Part shown: piece by piece, positions 24,180 to 32,661 of the stretch
Layout: each line of letters starts with the position of its first letter
Numbering within the stretch: the stretch's first letter is position 1
Assembly (NCBI RefSeq): GCF_015352975.1
Contig: NZ_JACYIZ010000007.1
Coordinates: 75,624-139,623 of the forward strand
From: Aestuariimicrobium ganziense
Lineage (GTDB): Bacteria; Actinomycetota; Actinomycetes; Propionibacteriales; Propionibacteriaceae
Direction: 5' to 3'
Length of the DNA: 64,000 nucleotides
The notes under the pieces: model-generated
Database searches by the model: none
Told to the model about the DNA's origin: nothing
The model's input: the letters and a program-made list of their open reading frames with translations, nothing else
Position numbers and translations under genes: made by a program

Positions 24180-25487
24180 TCAGGCCTCGCCGTTGCCCAC
24201 GACGAAGCGGGTGACGCCGGGCCAGTTGGCGGCCTTGGTCGAGTTGCGTCCGTCGACCAGCACCTTGACGCCCGGGTACTGCGAGGCCGAGGCCTCGGCG
24301 TACTCGGGGTGGTCGGCCTGGACGATCACCGCGTCGACCGGGGTGCCCGTCTCGTAGGGCTCGAGGTCGTGGGCGCGCAGTTCGTCCGCGCTGTACATCG
24401 GGTCGTCGACCAGGGCGGTGGCACCACGGGCCTTGAGCGCGGCGTAGGTGGGGAAGACGCCCGAGAAGGCGGTCTCCTTGACCTTGCCGCGGTAGGACGC
24501 GCCGAGGATCAACACGGTCCTGCCCTCGAGTCCGCCCAAGGCCTCCTCGGCCTTGGCCACGCAGTACTCGGGCATCGTCATGTTCGCCTCGCGGGCGGTG
24601 CGGACGATGGTGGCGTCGGGGTCGGTGTAGAGGTAGAGCCGTGGGTAGACCGGAATGCAGTGGCCGCCGACGGCAATGCCGGGACGGTGGATGTGGCTGA
24701 ACGGCTGCGAGTTCGAGGCGTCGATCACCTTGAACACGTCGATGCCGTGCTTGGCGGCGAACTTGCCGAACTGGTTGGCCAGGCCGATGTTGACGTCGCG
24801 GTAGGTCGTCTCGGCGAGCTTGGCCATCTCGGCGGCCTCGGCCGAGCCCATGTCCCAGACGCCGTTGGTCTTCGGGGCGAGGTCGGGACGATCGTCGAAC
24901 TCGAGCACCTGCTCGTAGAAGTCGACGGCCTTGAGCGTGCCCTCGGGGCTGAGGCCACCGACCAGCTTGGGGTACTTGCGCAGGTCTTCGAAGACCCGGC
25001 CGGTGAGCACCCGCTCGGGCGAGAACACCAGGTGGAAGTCGGTGCCCTCCTTCAGGCCCGAGACCTCTTCGATCAGCGGCTTCCAGCGGTTGCGGGTGGT
25101 GCCGACCGGCAGCGTGGTCTCGTAGCTGATCAGCGTGCCGGCGCCGGGCTGCAACTGCTCGGCGAACGAGCGGGTGGCCGACTCCATCCAGCCGAAGTCG
25201 GGCTGCCAGGTCTCGTCATTGACGAACAGGGGGACGACGATGACGATGGCGTCCGAGCCGGGGATGGCATCGGCGTAGTCGGTGGTGGCGCGCAGCTTGC
25301 CGGCCGGGACGAGTTCAGCCAGCTTCTCGCCCAGGAAGGCCTCGCCGGGGAAGGGCTCCTTGCCCTCATTGACGAGGTCGACGACGCGCTGCTGCACGTC
25401 GATGCCGACCACCTCGTGCCCCATGCTGGCGAACTGCACGGCGAGCGGCAGACCGATCTTGCCGAGCGCGACGACCGAGATCTTCAT
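24180..25487 (-). CDS. UDP-sugar 6-dehydrogenase (WbpA/WecC-like)
   Basis: A 435-residue NAD-dependent nucleotide-sugar dehydrogenase that oxidises C6 to a carboxylate. The catalytic cysteine is in GGHCIPVYP, the Rossmann domain opens KISVVALGKIGLPLAVQFA, TLPVGTT and FSPERVLTG follow, and the nucleotide-binding C-terminal domain has VLILGASYRGKVKETAFSG. The Rossmann glycine loop reads A-L-G-K-I-G-L, a mild variant. Members of this branch act on UDP-GlcNAc or UDP-ManNAc rather than UDP-glucose; with WlbA/B/C homologues nearby, UDP-GlcNAc to UDP-GlcNAcA is the most likely reaction. Confidence 0.9.
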   Translation of the reverse strand: MKISVVALGKIGLPLAVQFASMGHEVVGIDVQQRVVDLVNEGKEPFPGEAFLGEKLAELVPAGKLRATTDYADAIPGSDAIVIVVPLFVNDETWQPDFGWMESATRSFAEQLQPGAGTLISYETTLPVGTTRNRWKPLIEEVSGLKEGTDFHLVFSPERVLTGRVFEDLRKYPKLVGGLSPEGTLKAVDFYEQVLEFDDRPDLAPKTNGVWDMGSAEAAEMAKLAETTYRDVNIGLANQFGKFAAKHGIDVFKVIDASNSQPFSHIHRPGIAVGGHCIPVYPRLYLYTDPDATIVRTAREANMTMPEYCVAKAEEALGGLEGRTVLILGASYRGKVKETAFSGVFPTYAALKARGATALVDDPMYSADELRAHDLEPYETGTPVDAVIVQADHPEYAEASASQYPGVKVLVDGRNSTKAANWPGVTRFVVGNGEA

Positions 25488-25573
25488 CCGATTCCTCTTC
25501 CCTGGGCTGGTACCAGTCGAATCCTATCGGCAGCGAGCGGTCGAGGCTCGCCTCCCCCGGCCCGGCGCAGCGA

Positions 25574-27346
25574 TCAGAATCCGGTGTCGGTCTGCATCGC
25601 CTTGAGCGTGGGCGCATCGAGCTTGTGCTCCCGCTCGAGGGTGAGCAGACCGTTGAGCTCGGTACCGACGTCGGTCAGCTGGGTGTAGCAGTAGCCCTGC
25701 CACCGCCCGGACGAGCGGATCGCCTCGATCAGTTCGACGACGCGCTCCAGCAACTGCTCGGGGGTGTTGACCGAGTGGTAGCCCCAGCCCTCGTCCTCGA
25801 CCAGCGAGATGCCTCCGAACTCGGTGAGCAGCCACGGAGCGTCGGCGTGCACGTCTGGTCCGATCACGAACCGCCGGCGGGCGGGGTACTGGCTGTTCGC
25901 CTTGTCGAGGTCGGTGTAGCCCTCGGCGATGGGCTGCGGGTTGCGGTAGTCGTGGATCGTGACGATGTCGCTGGCGACCAGCTCCCAGCCGTCGTTGCCG
26001 ATCACCGGACGAGTGCCGTCGAGGGCGTGGGCCAAGTCGTACAGGGTGCGCTGCAGCGACTGCTGGCGGGGATCGGTGAGGTCGTTGGTGCCCCACGACT
26101 CGTTCATCGGCACCCACGCCACCACGCAGGGATGGCTGCGGTCACGCGCGATCAGCCGCTGCAGGTCGCGGGTCAACTCCCCCACCAGTTCGGGGGTGAA
26201 GGCGTAGCCGGCGGGCAGTTCGTCCCAGACCAGGAAGCCGAGCACGTCGGCGGCGTACAGCCAGCGCGGGTCCTCGATCTTCTGGTGCTTGCGGGCACCG
26301 TTGAAGCCCAGTTCCTTGGCCAGTTCGACGTCGCGGACGAGCGCTGCCGCGTCGGGTGCGGTGAGACCGGTGCGCGCCCAGTAGCCCTGGTCGAGCACGA
26401 GCCGCTGTTCGTAGGGCCGCTTGTTGAGGCAGAGCTTGCCGTCGATCACCTCGATCGAGCGCATGCCGGCATGCGACGAGACGGTGTCGGTGACCTCGCC
26501 GTCGCGCTTGACGACCACCTCGAGTTGGTAGAGGTTCGGATGCTCGGGGGTCCACAGCTTCACCCCGCCGGCGTCGATCATGTCGTCGCCGCGCAGTTCT
26601 GCGTGCTGGCGGGCCAGGCGCAGGGCGAGTCGGGCTCGTCCGTCGAGGTCGACCCGGCCGGCCGACCAGACCAGCTCGGTGCCGTCGAAGCTGGCGGTCA
26701 CCTCGACCACCGACCCAGGGCCGCCGGCGACGACGACCTCGAGGTCGAGCGTGCCGGTGGTGACGTCGGGGGTGACGACCAGGTCGGTGAGGTGGTCGAC
26801 CGCGACCGGCTCGAGCCAGACCGGCTGCCAGATGCCGGTGGTCGGCACGTACCAGATCGAGCGATCACCGCCCAGCCAGTGCTGCTTGCCGACCAGGTGG
26901 TCGAGGTGGCGTGGGTCGTCGAGCACTCGGACGACCAGTTCGTGCTCGCCCTCGGTGAGCAGGCGGGAGACCTCAGCGCGGAACGGGGTGGACCCGCCGA
27001 CGTGGTGGGCGACGTGGTCACCGTCGATCCAGACGTCGCAGGAATGGTCGACCGCCCCGAAGTGCAGCCAGACCAGGTCGTCGGCGCCGGCGTCGTCAGG
27101 ACGGGTGATCGTGCGGGAGTACCAGACCACGGCGCTGCCGTCGAAGTCGGTGACACCGGACGCCTCGACCTGTGGGGCGAACGGCACGGTGATGTCGACC
27201 GCGTCGTGGTTCCAGTCGCCGCGGTGCCAGCCGTCGCGCAGGCCACGGTCGTCCGGGTCGGTGGCGAAGCGCCAGGTGCCGTCAAGGCTTGTCCAGCGGT
27301 CTCGGCGCAGTCGGGGGCGGGGGTGGGTGATCTCGAGGGTGCTCAC
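25574..27346 (-). CDS. Glycoside hydrolase family 2 protein
   Basis: A 590-residue GH2 enzyme: N-terminal sugar-binding jelly roll (SLDGTWRFATDPDDRG, VWIDGDHVAHHVGGSTPF), an immunoglobulin-like domain, then the TIM barrel. The acid/base glutamate is in WVPMNESWG and the nucleophile in WLLTEFGG; GARKHQKIEDPRWLYAAD is the typical barrel stretch. It has no signal peptide, so it acts on imported oligosaccharide. Beta-galactosidase, glucuronidase and mannosidase activities are all possible. It starts with GTG 36 bases after the XRE regulator gene, which probably controls it. Confidence 0.85.
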   Translation of the reverse strand: MSTLEITHPRPRLRRDRWTSLDGTWRFATDPDDRGLRDGWHRGDWNHDAVDITVPFAPQVEASGVTDFDGSAVVWYSRTITRPDDAGADDLVWLHFGAVDHSCDVWIDGDHVAHHVGGSTPFRAEVSRLLTEGEHELVVRVLDDPRHLDHLVGKQHWLGGDRSIWYVPTTGIWQPVWLEPVAVDHLTDLVVTPDVTTGTLDLEVVVAGGPGSVVEVTASFDGTELVWSAGRVDLDGRARLALRLARQHAELRGDDMIDAGGVKLWTPEHPNLYQLEVVVKRDGEVTDTVSSHAGMRSIEVIDGKLCLNKRPYEQRLVLDQGYWARTGLTAPDAAALVRDVELAKELGFNGARKHQKIEDPRWLYAADVLGFLVWDELPAGYAFTPELVGELTRDLQRLIARDRSHPCVVAWVPMNESWGTNDLTDPRQQSLQRTLYDLAHALDGTRPVIGNDGWELVASDIVTIHDYRNPQPIAEGYTDLDKANSQYPARRRFVIGPDVHADAPWLLTEFGGISLVEDEGWGYHSVNTPEQLLERVVELIEAIRSSGRWQGYCYTQLTDVGTELNGLLTLEREHKLDAPTLKAMQTDTGF

Positions 27347-27382
27347 GGGATGCCTTCCGATGGGTTTGACCTCGCCACGAGC

Positions 27383-28141
27383 CTAGTCGCCGTGCTCGTC
27401 TCGCTCGTGGAGTTGGTCGACCTCGTCGAGTTCGTCCCATTCCTGGGGCTCGTCGGTGTCGTGCCACGGCCACGGCCCTGCCCCCTCCTCAGGCTCGACC
27501 TCCGGTCGGTGCCGTGCGGTCAGTCGCCGCGCGTGTGCCCTGACTCGCTCCCGGAACCGCTCTCGCTTCTCGGCCAACTGGGCCCTGAGTTCCTGCTCTG
27601 TCGGGTGCTGGGCCGCCAGCGGCGGCTGCCCACCGCCGATCAGGTCACACAGCTGTGCCAGCGACAGCACGTCACGACGCCTGCGGCCCACCGACCTCGC
27701 CACCGGCTGGTCCTCGGAACCTCCTCGCCCGAGGGCAATCGCCCACGCCGAGGCTGCCACCACGTCGAGGTGCGCCGGGAACCACCGACCGACTCGGTCA
27801 CGCACCGTCTCCGGGCCACCCATCGGCTCGACCGCCACGTCGTCCGCAGCGATGATCGTGGGTCGCAGCCCGGCCAGTTCCAGCAACCGGGTGAACATCG
27901 ACAGTGCGGGCTCACGGGTTCCGCTCTCCCACCGACCCACGGTTCCGGGCGCCACCCCGAGCCGGTCAGCAAGTTCGCGCTGACTCACGCGCAGCAGTCG
28001 CCTGACCCTGCGCACGATGCCCGGTACGTCCAGCCCGACCGCGCCGAGCCCACGGTGGTACTCACTGTGGTACTCACTGTGGTGCTCACTCTGGCGCTCG
28101 CTCTGGTGCCCCCTCTGGTGCTTCATCGTCCTGGTCCCCAT
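27383..28141 (-). CDS. XRE-family regulator with acidic/basic low-complexity tails
   Basis: A 252-residue protein. A helix-turn-helix of the Cro/CI type lies at about residues 38-93 (LRVSQRELADRLGVAPGTVGRWESGTREPALSMF), followed by a C-terminal part with an amphipathic Arg/Glu helix and a very acidic end. The first 30 residues are a His/Ser/Glu repeat encoded by a 12-base tandem repeat. ATG at 28141 has AGGAG five bases upstream. It precedes the GH2 gene on the same strand; a pair of 16-base direct repeats lies upstream and is a candidate binding site. Confidence 0.75.
   Translation of the reverse strand: MGTRTMKHQRGHQSERQSEHHSEYHSEYHRGLGAVGLDVPGIVRRVRRLLRVSQRELADRLGVAPGTVGRWESGTREPALSMFTRLLELAGLRPTIIAADDVAVEPMGGPETVRDRVGRWFPAHLDVVAASAWAIALGRGGSEDQPVARSVGRRRRDVLSLAQLCDLIGGGQPPLAAQHPTEQELRAQLAEKRERFRERVRAHARRLTARHRPEVEPEEGAGPWPWHDTDEPQEWDELDEVDQLHERDEHGD
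28056..28120. repeat. 12-base tandem repeat inside the XRE gene
   Basis: About five and a half copies of a 12-base unit (plus strand: GTGGTACTCACT and variants) run in frame through the start of the XRE gene and encode repeats of H-S-E-Y, H-S-E-H and R-Q-S-E. Because the unit is a multiple of three, copy-number change would lengthen the protein without breaking it. Confidence 0.8.
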
Positions 28142-28252
28142 CGCCACTCCTGACCTCCAGCGATGCCGCTCCCGCACAGGTTGGCCAACCACTCGGATCC
28201 GGCATCGCAGCCGATGAGAAGACCCTTGCGTTGCACCCTGACATTTCGGTCC

Positions 28253-28289
28253 GGCCCCTGTGGGAATGTTGTTGGCCCCTGTGGGAATG
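28253..28289. repeat. Paired 16-base direct repeats, 21 bases apart
   Basis: GGCCCCTGTGGGAATG occurs at 28253-28268 and again at 28274-28289, start-to-start spacing 21 bases or two helical turns. The pair lies 110-150 bases upstream of the XRE start and beside a terminator. Same-face spacing suggests two copies of a protein-binding site, most simply for the XRE regulator. Confidence 0.5.
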
Positions 28290-28303
28290 GTGTGGTCACG
28301 ACA

Positions 28304-28338
28304 CTGGGGAGTGCTTCCGTGGTGGAAGCACTCCCCAG
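28304..28338 (-). terminator. Strong stem-loop ending the wlb-like operon
   Basis: CTGGGGAGTGCTTCC and GGAAGCACTCCCCAG form a perfect 15-base-pair stem with a five-base loop, 48 bases past the stop of the WlbA-like gene. No T-run follows, which is common in high-G+C actinobacteria. Confidence 0.8.
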
Positions 28339-28385
28339 GGAACGAGAAGTACCTACGTCTGGGCAGCCCCAGACCGGTGTCGCTC

Positions 28386-29375
28386 TCAGTCGATGGTGAC
28401 GAACTGGTTGGTGGCGGCCGACTCGATCATCGCCTCGCACACCTGGACGACCTTGGCGCCCTGCTCGAGGGTGACGATGTCGGCCTCCTTGCCCAACACC
28501 GCGTCACGGAACTGCTCGTGCTCGGTGCGCAGCGGCTCCGGCTTGGCGATCGCAAAGCGGGTCATGTCGCCCTCGGAGACGCCACGGAACTGGGCGATGT
28601 CCTCCCAGACCGTCGCCACCGTGCCGTTGGCGAAGAAGGTCAGGTCGGCGGTCAGGGTGTCGGCGACGAACATGCCCTTCTCGCCGGTGACGATGGTGAG
28701 CCGCTCCTTGGTCGGGCTGAGCCAGTTGACCAGGTGGTTGCTCATCAGGCCGCCGGTGAGCGTGCAGGTGGCCGAGACCATGTCCTCGAACTCACGTCCG
28801 GACTTGAACATCGAGCGCGCACCGACGACCTCGTAGCGGCGCTGGGTGACCCAAGCAGTGAGGTCGACGTCGTGGCTGGCCAGGTCCTTGATCACACCGA
28901 CGTCGGCGATCCGGTTCGGGAAGGGACCCTGCCGACGGGTGGCGATCTGGTACAGGTCACCGAGGTCGCCGGCCTCGAGCCGCTTGCGCAGGCTCTGCAG
29001 TGCCGGGTTGTAGCGCTCGATGTGGCCCACGGCTCCGATGACGCCCTTGTCCTCGAAGGCCTGGGCCAAGTTCTTGGCGGCCTCCGTGGTCTTGGCCAAG
29101 GGCTTCTCGATGAGAGCGTGCACCCCCGCTTCGGCCAGGGCGAGCCCGATCTCCTCGTGGAAGACCGTCGGGGCGGCGACCACGCAGTAGTCGATGCCCT
29201 CCTCGATCAGCGCCTCGACATTGGGCTTGACCTCGAGTCCGCCGGCGACGCCGAAGGGGTCACCCTTGGCGTCGGCGACCGCGACCAGGTCGACCCCGTC
29301 GATGGCGCGCAGGTTGCGGGCGTGGTTACGGCCCATCGAGCCCAGGCCGATGAGTCCGGCGCGCAGGTCAGCCAT
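28386..29375 (-). CDS. Gfo/Idh/MocA oxidoreductase (WlbA/WbpB-like 3-dehydrogenase)
   Basis: A 329-residue NAD-dependent sugar oxidoreductase: Rossmann start LRAGLIGLGSMGRNHARNL, the E-K-P motif in HALIEKPLAKT with the catalytic lysine, and GHIERYNPALQSLRKRL then KDLASHDVDLTAWV typical of WlbA. WlbA/WbpB oxidises C3 of UDP-GlcNAcA to the 3-keto sugar for transamination. Its start shares a base with the aminotransferase stop, so the two steps are encoded together. A strong terminator follows. Confidence 0.88.
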   Translation of the reverse strand: MADLRAGLIGLGSMGRNHARNLRAIDGVDLVAVADAKGDPFGVAGGLEVKPNVEALIEEGIDYCVVAAPTVFHEEIGLALAEAGVHALIEKPLAKTTEAAKNLAQAFEDKGVIGAVGHIERYNPALQSLRKRLEAGDLGDLYQIATRRQGPFPNRIADVGVIKDLASHDVDLTAWVTQRRYEVVGARSMFKSGREFEDMVSATCTLTGGLMSNHLVNWLSPTKERLTIVTGEKGMFVADTLTADLTFFANGTVATVWEDIAQFRGVSEGDMTRFAIAKPEPLRTEHEQFRDAVLGKEADIVTLEQGAKVVQVCEAMIESAATNQFVTID

Positions 29376-30469
29376 CAGGCACCTGCCTTGGCCAAGGCGT
29401 TGACCGCCTCGACGATGCGCTCCAGATCACCCTGCGACACGCTCGGGTGCACCGGCAGCGACAGGCACTCCAGCGCCGCCTTCTCGGTGTTGGGCAACTC
29501 GACCGGCGACTGGAAGGGCTTGAGGCGGTGGTTGGGCACCGGGTAGAACATGCCCGACCCAACGTTGTACTGCTCCTTGAGCGCGGCGGCCAGACCGTCG
29601 CGGTCCTCAGGCACCCGCACCGTGTACTGGTGGTAGACGTGCACCGCGCCCTCGGCGACCGGGGGCGGCGTGACACCCTCGAGGTTGGCCGACATGAACG
29701 CGGCGTTGTCCTGACGGGTCTTGGTCCACGCGGCGACCTTGGTCAACTGCACCCGGCCGATGGCGGCGTGGATGTCGGTCATCCGGTTGTTCAGGCCGAC
29801 GACCTCGTTGTGGTACTGCTGCAGCATCCCCTGGTTGCGGTAGAGGCGAATGTTGCGCTCGATCTCGTCGTTCGCGACCGAGACCATGCCACCCTCACCC
29901 GAGGTCATGTTCTTGGTCGGGTAGAGAGAGAACATGGCGAACTCACCGAAGGCGCCCACCGGGGTGCCGCCGAGCGAGGCACCGTGGGCCTGCGCGGCGT
30001 CCTCGAACAGCATCAGGCCGTGCTCATCGGCGATCTCGCGCAGGGCGACCATGTTGGCCGGGTGACCGTACAGGTGCACCGGCATGATCGCCTTGGTCTT
30101 CTCGGTGATCGAGGCGCGCACCGACTCGGGGTCGAGGCAGAAGTGGTCGGGCTCGATGTCGGCGAAGACCGGAGTCGCACCGGTCAGCGCGACCGAGTTG
30201 GCCGTGGCGGCGAAGGTGAACGACGGCACGATGACCTCGTCCCCGGCGCCGATGCCGCAGCTGAGCAGGCCGATGTGCAGGCCGGATGTACCGGAGTTGA
30301 CCGCGACGCAGGCTCGCCCCAACCCGAAATGCTCGCTGAACTCCTTCTCGAACGCAGCCACCTCGGGACCCTGCGCGATCATGCCGGACTGCAGCACGCG
30401 GTCGACGGCGGCCCGCTCCTCCTCACCGATGAGGGGCTTCGCCGGAGGGATGAAGGGCAGATCGGTCAT
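29375..30469 (-). CDS. DegT/DnrJ/EryC1 aminotransferase (WlbC/WbpE-like)
   Basis: A 364-residue PLP sugar aminotransferase. The internal aldimine lysine is in FSLYPTKNMTSGEGGM, AVNSGTSGLHIGL is the phosphate-binding loop, FEDAAQAHGA holds the PLP-pyridine aspartate, and GLNNRMTDIHAAIG is the usual substrate block. WlbC/WbpE uses glutamate to aminate C3 of UDP-3-keto-GlcNAcA. Order on the strand is acetyltransferase, aminotransferase, oxidoreductase, the same gene content as known wlb/wbp operons. Confidence 0.9.
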   Translation of the reverse strand: MTDLPFIPPAKPLIGEEERAAVDRVLQSGMIAQGPEVAAFEKEFSEHFGLGRACVAVNSGTSGLHIGLLSCGIGAGDEVIVPSFTFAATANSVALTGATPVFADIEPDHFCLDPESVRASITEKTKAIMPVHLYGHPANMVALREIADEHGLMLFEDAAQAHGASLGGTPVGAFGEFAMFSLYPTKNMTSGEGGMVSVANDEIERNIRLYRNQGMLQQYHNEVVGLNNRMTDIHAAIGRVQLTKVAAWTKTRQDNAAFMSANLEGVTPPPVAEGAVHVYHQYTVRVPEDRDGLAAALKEQYNVGSGMFYPVPNHRLKPFQSPVELPNTEKAALECLSLPVHPSVSQGDLERIVEAVNALAKAGA

Positions 30470-30511
30470 GCGGGGCTCTCCTGTCAGGGATTCGGAGTCT
30501 GGGTCGTGGAT

Positions 30512-31123
30512 TCAGGGGGTGGTGGTGTCGTCGAGCAGGGTCAGCGTCTCGCCGTCCTGGACGAACTGGTCGCCGGTCTTCGGGTCGATCCAGCGGTTGT
30601 CGCCGGCGGGCTCGAGCGGGAAGCCGGAGCGTCCCACCCACTTGATCCGCTTGGCCGGCACGCCGGCCACCAGGGCGTAGTCGGGCACGTCGCGGGTCAC
30701 CACCGAACCGGCGGCCACGGTGGCCCACCGGCCGACGGTCACCGGGGCGACGCAGACGGCGCGGGCACCGATGGCGCAACCATGCTTGAGGGTGACACCG
30801 ACCGGCTCCCAGTCGTGGGCGCTCTTGGAGGTGCCGTCGGGGTTGATCGCCCGCGGGAAGGTGTCGTTGGTGAGCACTGCCGCCGGGCCGATGAACACGC
30901 CGTCCTCGAGGTGGGCGGGTTCGTAGACCAGCGCGTAGTTCTGGATCTTGCAGTTGTCGCCGACGTGGACGCCGCTGCCGATGTAGGCACCGCGTCCGAC
31001 GATGACGTTCTTGCCGAGTTCGGCGCCTCCGCGCACCTGGGCCAGGTGCCAGACCGAGGACCCGTCACCAACGGTGACCCCGTCATCAAGGTCGGCGGTG
31101 GCTTGGATGCGTGCGGTGCTCAC
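30512..31123 (-). CDS. Left-handed beta-helix N-acetyltransferase (WlbB/WbpD-like)
   Basis: A 203-residue hexapeptide-repeat acetyltransferase. Turns such as [21 protein letters not shown] and [26 protein letters not shown] give the beta-helix, and [12 protein letters not shown] is a WbpD-type active-site loop. It would N-acetylate the 3-amino group using acetyl-CoA, giving UDP-GlcNAc3NAcA. It is the first of three consecutive wlb-like genes, 42 bases before the aminotransferase. Confidence 0.88.
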   Translation of the reverse strand: MSTARIQATADLDDGVTVGDGSSVWHLAQVRGGAELGKNVIVGRGAYIGSGVHVGDNCKIQNYALVYEPAHLEDGVFIGPAAVLTNDTFPRAINPDGTSKSAHDWEPVGVTLKHGCAIGARAVCVAPVTVGRWATVAAGSVVTRDVPDYALVAGVPAKRIKWVGRSGFPLEPAGDNRWIDPKTGDQFVQDGETLTLLDDTTTP

Positions 31124-31193
31124 TGGTCCTCCAAGAAGGTGTGGACGACATCAACCCGGTCGACGACACGGGTGGCCGTCGCTGTGGGCGAGC

Positions 31194-32594
31194 CTATCGC
31201 CTCGGCGTCGTCCTGATCGCCGGGGGGCTCTGAGTGTCGTGCGCTTCAGTCGGCGCCTCGGACGTGGGGATGGGCGACCGGCGTGCCCCAGCGGCCCGCC
31301 GCGCCCAGGTCTGTGGATCTGTGCTCAGGACGGCGAACACCAGCAGCCACCACACCCAGGCAACGGGGAAGTTCTTGAACAGGTAGGTGTCGAAGGCGAA
31401 GCCCACCAAGCAGGCCACCACGCCCGAGGTGAGGACCACCATGGGCGTCGGTCCGCCCCCGATCCACGTCGCGACCACTGGGTAGAGCACCAGCGAGAGC
31501 AGCAGGACCCCCACCAGCCCGAGTTCGACCAGGACCCCGAGGTAGAGCGAGTGCCCGTGGTACAGCGTCGGTCCCCAGGGCCCGACGATCCTTGAGGCCC
31601 AAGGCACGACCTGCCAACCGGACTCGTAGGCGAACCACGGCCAGATCGTCCCCCACCCGAGCCCGAACGCCCAGCGCAGTGGATGGTCATCAAGCGCATG
31701 GATGCCGCCCTGCCATGTCGGTAGCCGGTCACCCGGATTGACCCCGAGTCGTCCGAGCAGGGGCGACGACACCGCCGCTGCGAGCACCGCGACACCTCCG
31801 AGGGCAAAGACCCACCGTGACATCGTCGACAGTCGTGCCGACCAGCCCGTGTGGCGAGCGCGCAGCTTGATCCACAGCAGCACCACGAACACGCCGATCA
31901 TCACCAGGGACCCACGAGACCCAGTCAGCAGCAGCATGATCATGTGGACCACGACCAACAGCTGTGAGACCCGCGGGTGGTGGCGCCGGATGGCCCCCGC
32001 CAGGGCGATGCTCATGGCAACCACGAGCATCACCGGGAACACTGCCGCGCCCCCTGCCTGCGTCCACAACCTCGGTCCACCACCCAGCAGGTACGTGCGC
32101 CACCAACCCAACAGCGACCAGGGCACCATCGCCAGCGAGAACCACCACAGCAGACTGAATCGATGGCGTTGCGGCACGACGATGACGGCGACGAAGGCAG
32201 CCCAGACCGCCAGGAGGCCGCAGGTGAGCGGCACCAGACTGAGCCGAAGCGGCACCTCGACGATCTGGCGGTCGTCGGCTGGCCCGATCAACACCACTGA
32301 TGAGCGGAACTGCGTGGACAGGAACGCGTAGCCGAACAGGGCCGTGGCCGCGCCGACACAGGCCCATGCCCGTCGAGGCACGTCGCGCAGCACGTCGCGA
32401 ACCGAACGCTGCATGAAGAAGGCAGCGGCGACGCTCCACACCATGAGCCCCAGACAGAGCGGAATGAACCCGGTGATGCCCGACTCGTCGACCGGATAGG
32501 CCGTGTTCTGCAGGTTCATCGTGCCCAGCGCCACTGTCACCATCAGGATGTGGGCCCGGACCGCCCAGCTACTCGTGCGCGGGCTGGGTGTCAC
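31194..32594 (-). CDS. O-antigen polymerase/ligase-like membrane protein
   Basis: A 466-residue Wzy/WaaL-type protein with about 11-12 membrane spans, and a large extracytoplasmic loop holding the conserved-type segment YHGHSLYLGVLVELGLVG. LLLTGSRGSLVMIG is the usual helix before the loop. The C-terminal FDTYLFKNFPVAWVWW is shared with the protein at 36606-37886, so these are paralogues. The likely role is polymerising repeat units on the outer membrane leaflet face; ligase function is the alternative. GTG at 32594 is the start. Confidence 0.8.
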   Translation of the reverse strand: MTPSPRTSSWAVRAHILMVTVALGTMNLQNTAYPVDESGITGFIPLCLGLMVWSVAAAFFMQRSVRDVLRDVPRRAWACVGAATALFGYAFLSTQFRSSVVLIGPADDRQIVEVPLRLSLVPLTCGLLAVWAAFVAVIVVPQRHRFSLLWWFSLAMVPWSLLGWWRTYLLGGGPRLWTQAGGAAVFPVMLVVAMSIALAGAIRRHHPRVSQLLVVVHMIMLLLTGSRGSLVMIGVFVVLLWIKLRARHTGWSARLSTMSRWVFALGGVAVLAAAVSSPLLGRLGVNPGDRLPTWQGGIHALDDHPLRWAFGLGWGTIWPWFAYESGWQVVPWASRIVGPWGPTLYHGHSLYLGVLVELGLVGVLLLSLVLYPVVATWIGGGPTPMVVLTSGVVACLVGFAFDTYLFKNFPVAWVWWLLVFAVLSTDPQTWARRAAGARRSPIPTSEAPTEAHDTQSPPAIRTTPRR

Positions 32595-32661
32595 CCTGAG
32601 AGCCTATACAACCGCAGCATCAGCCCCGGGTGGTGAGCTCCGGGCCCCACCCGCGAGGGTG

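Noticed and set aside
28056..28120. Possible CRISPR array
   Set aside because: The 12-base units are contiguous and in frame, with no spacers and no cas genes.
25625..28153. 842-codon plus-strand frame over GH2 and the XRE gene
   Set aside because: Antisense to two genes with recognisable domains; no motif of its own.
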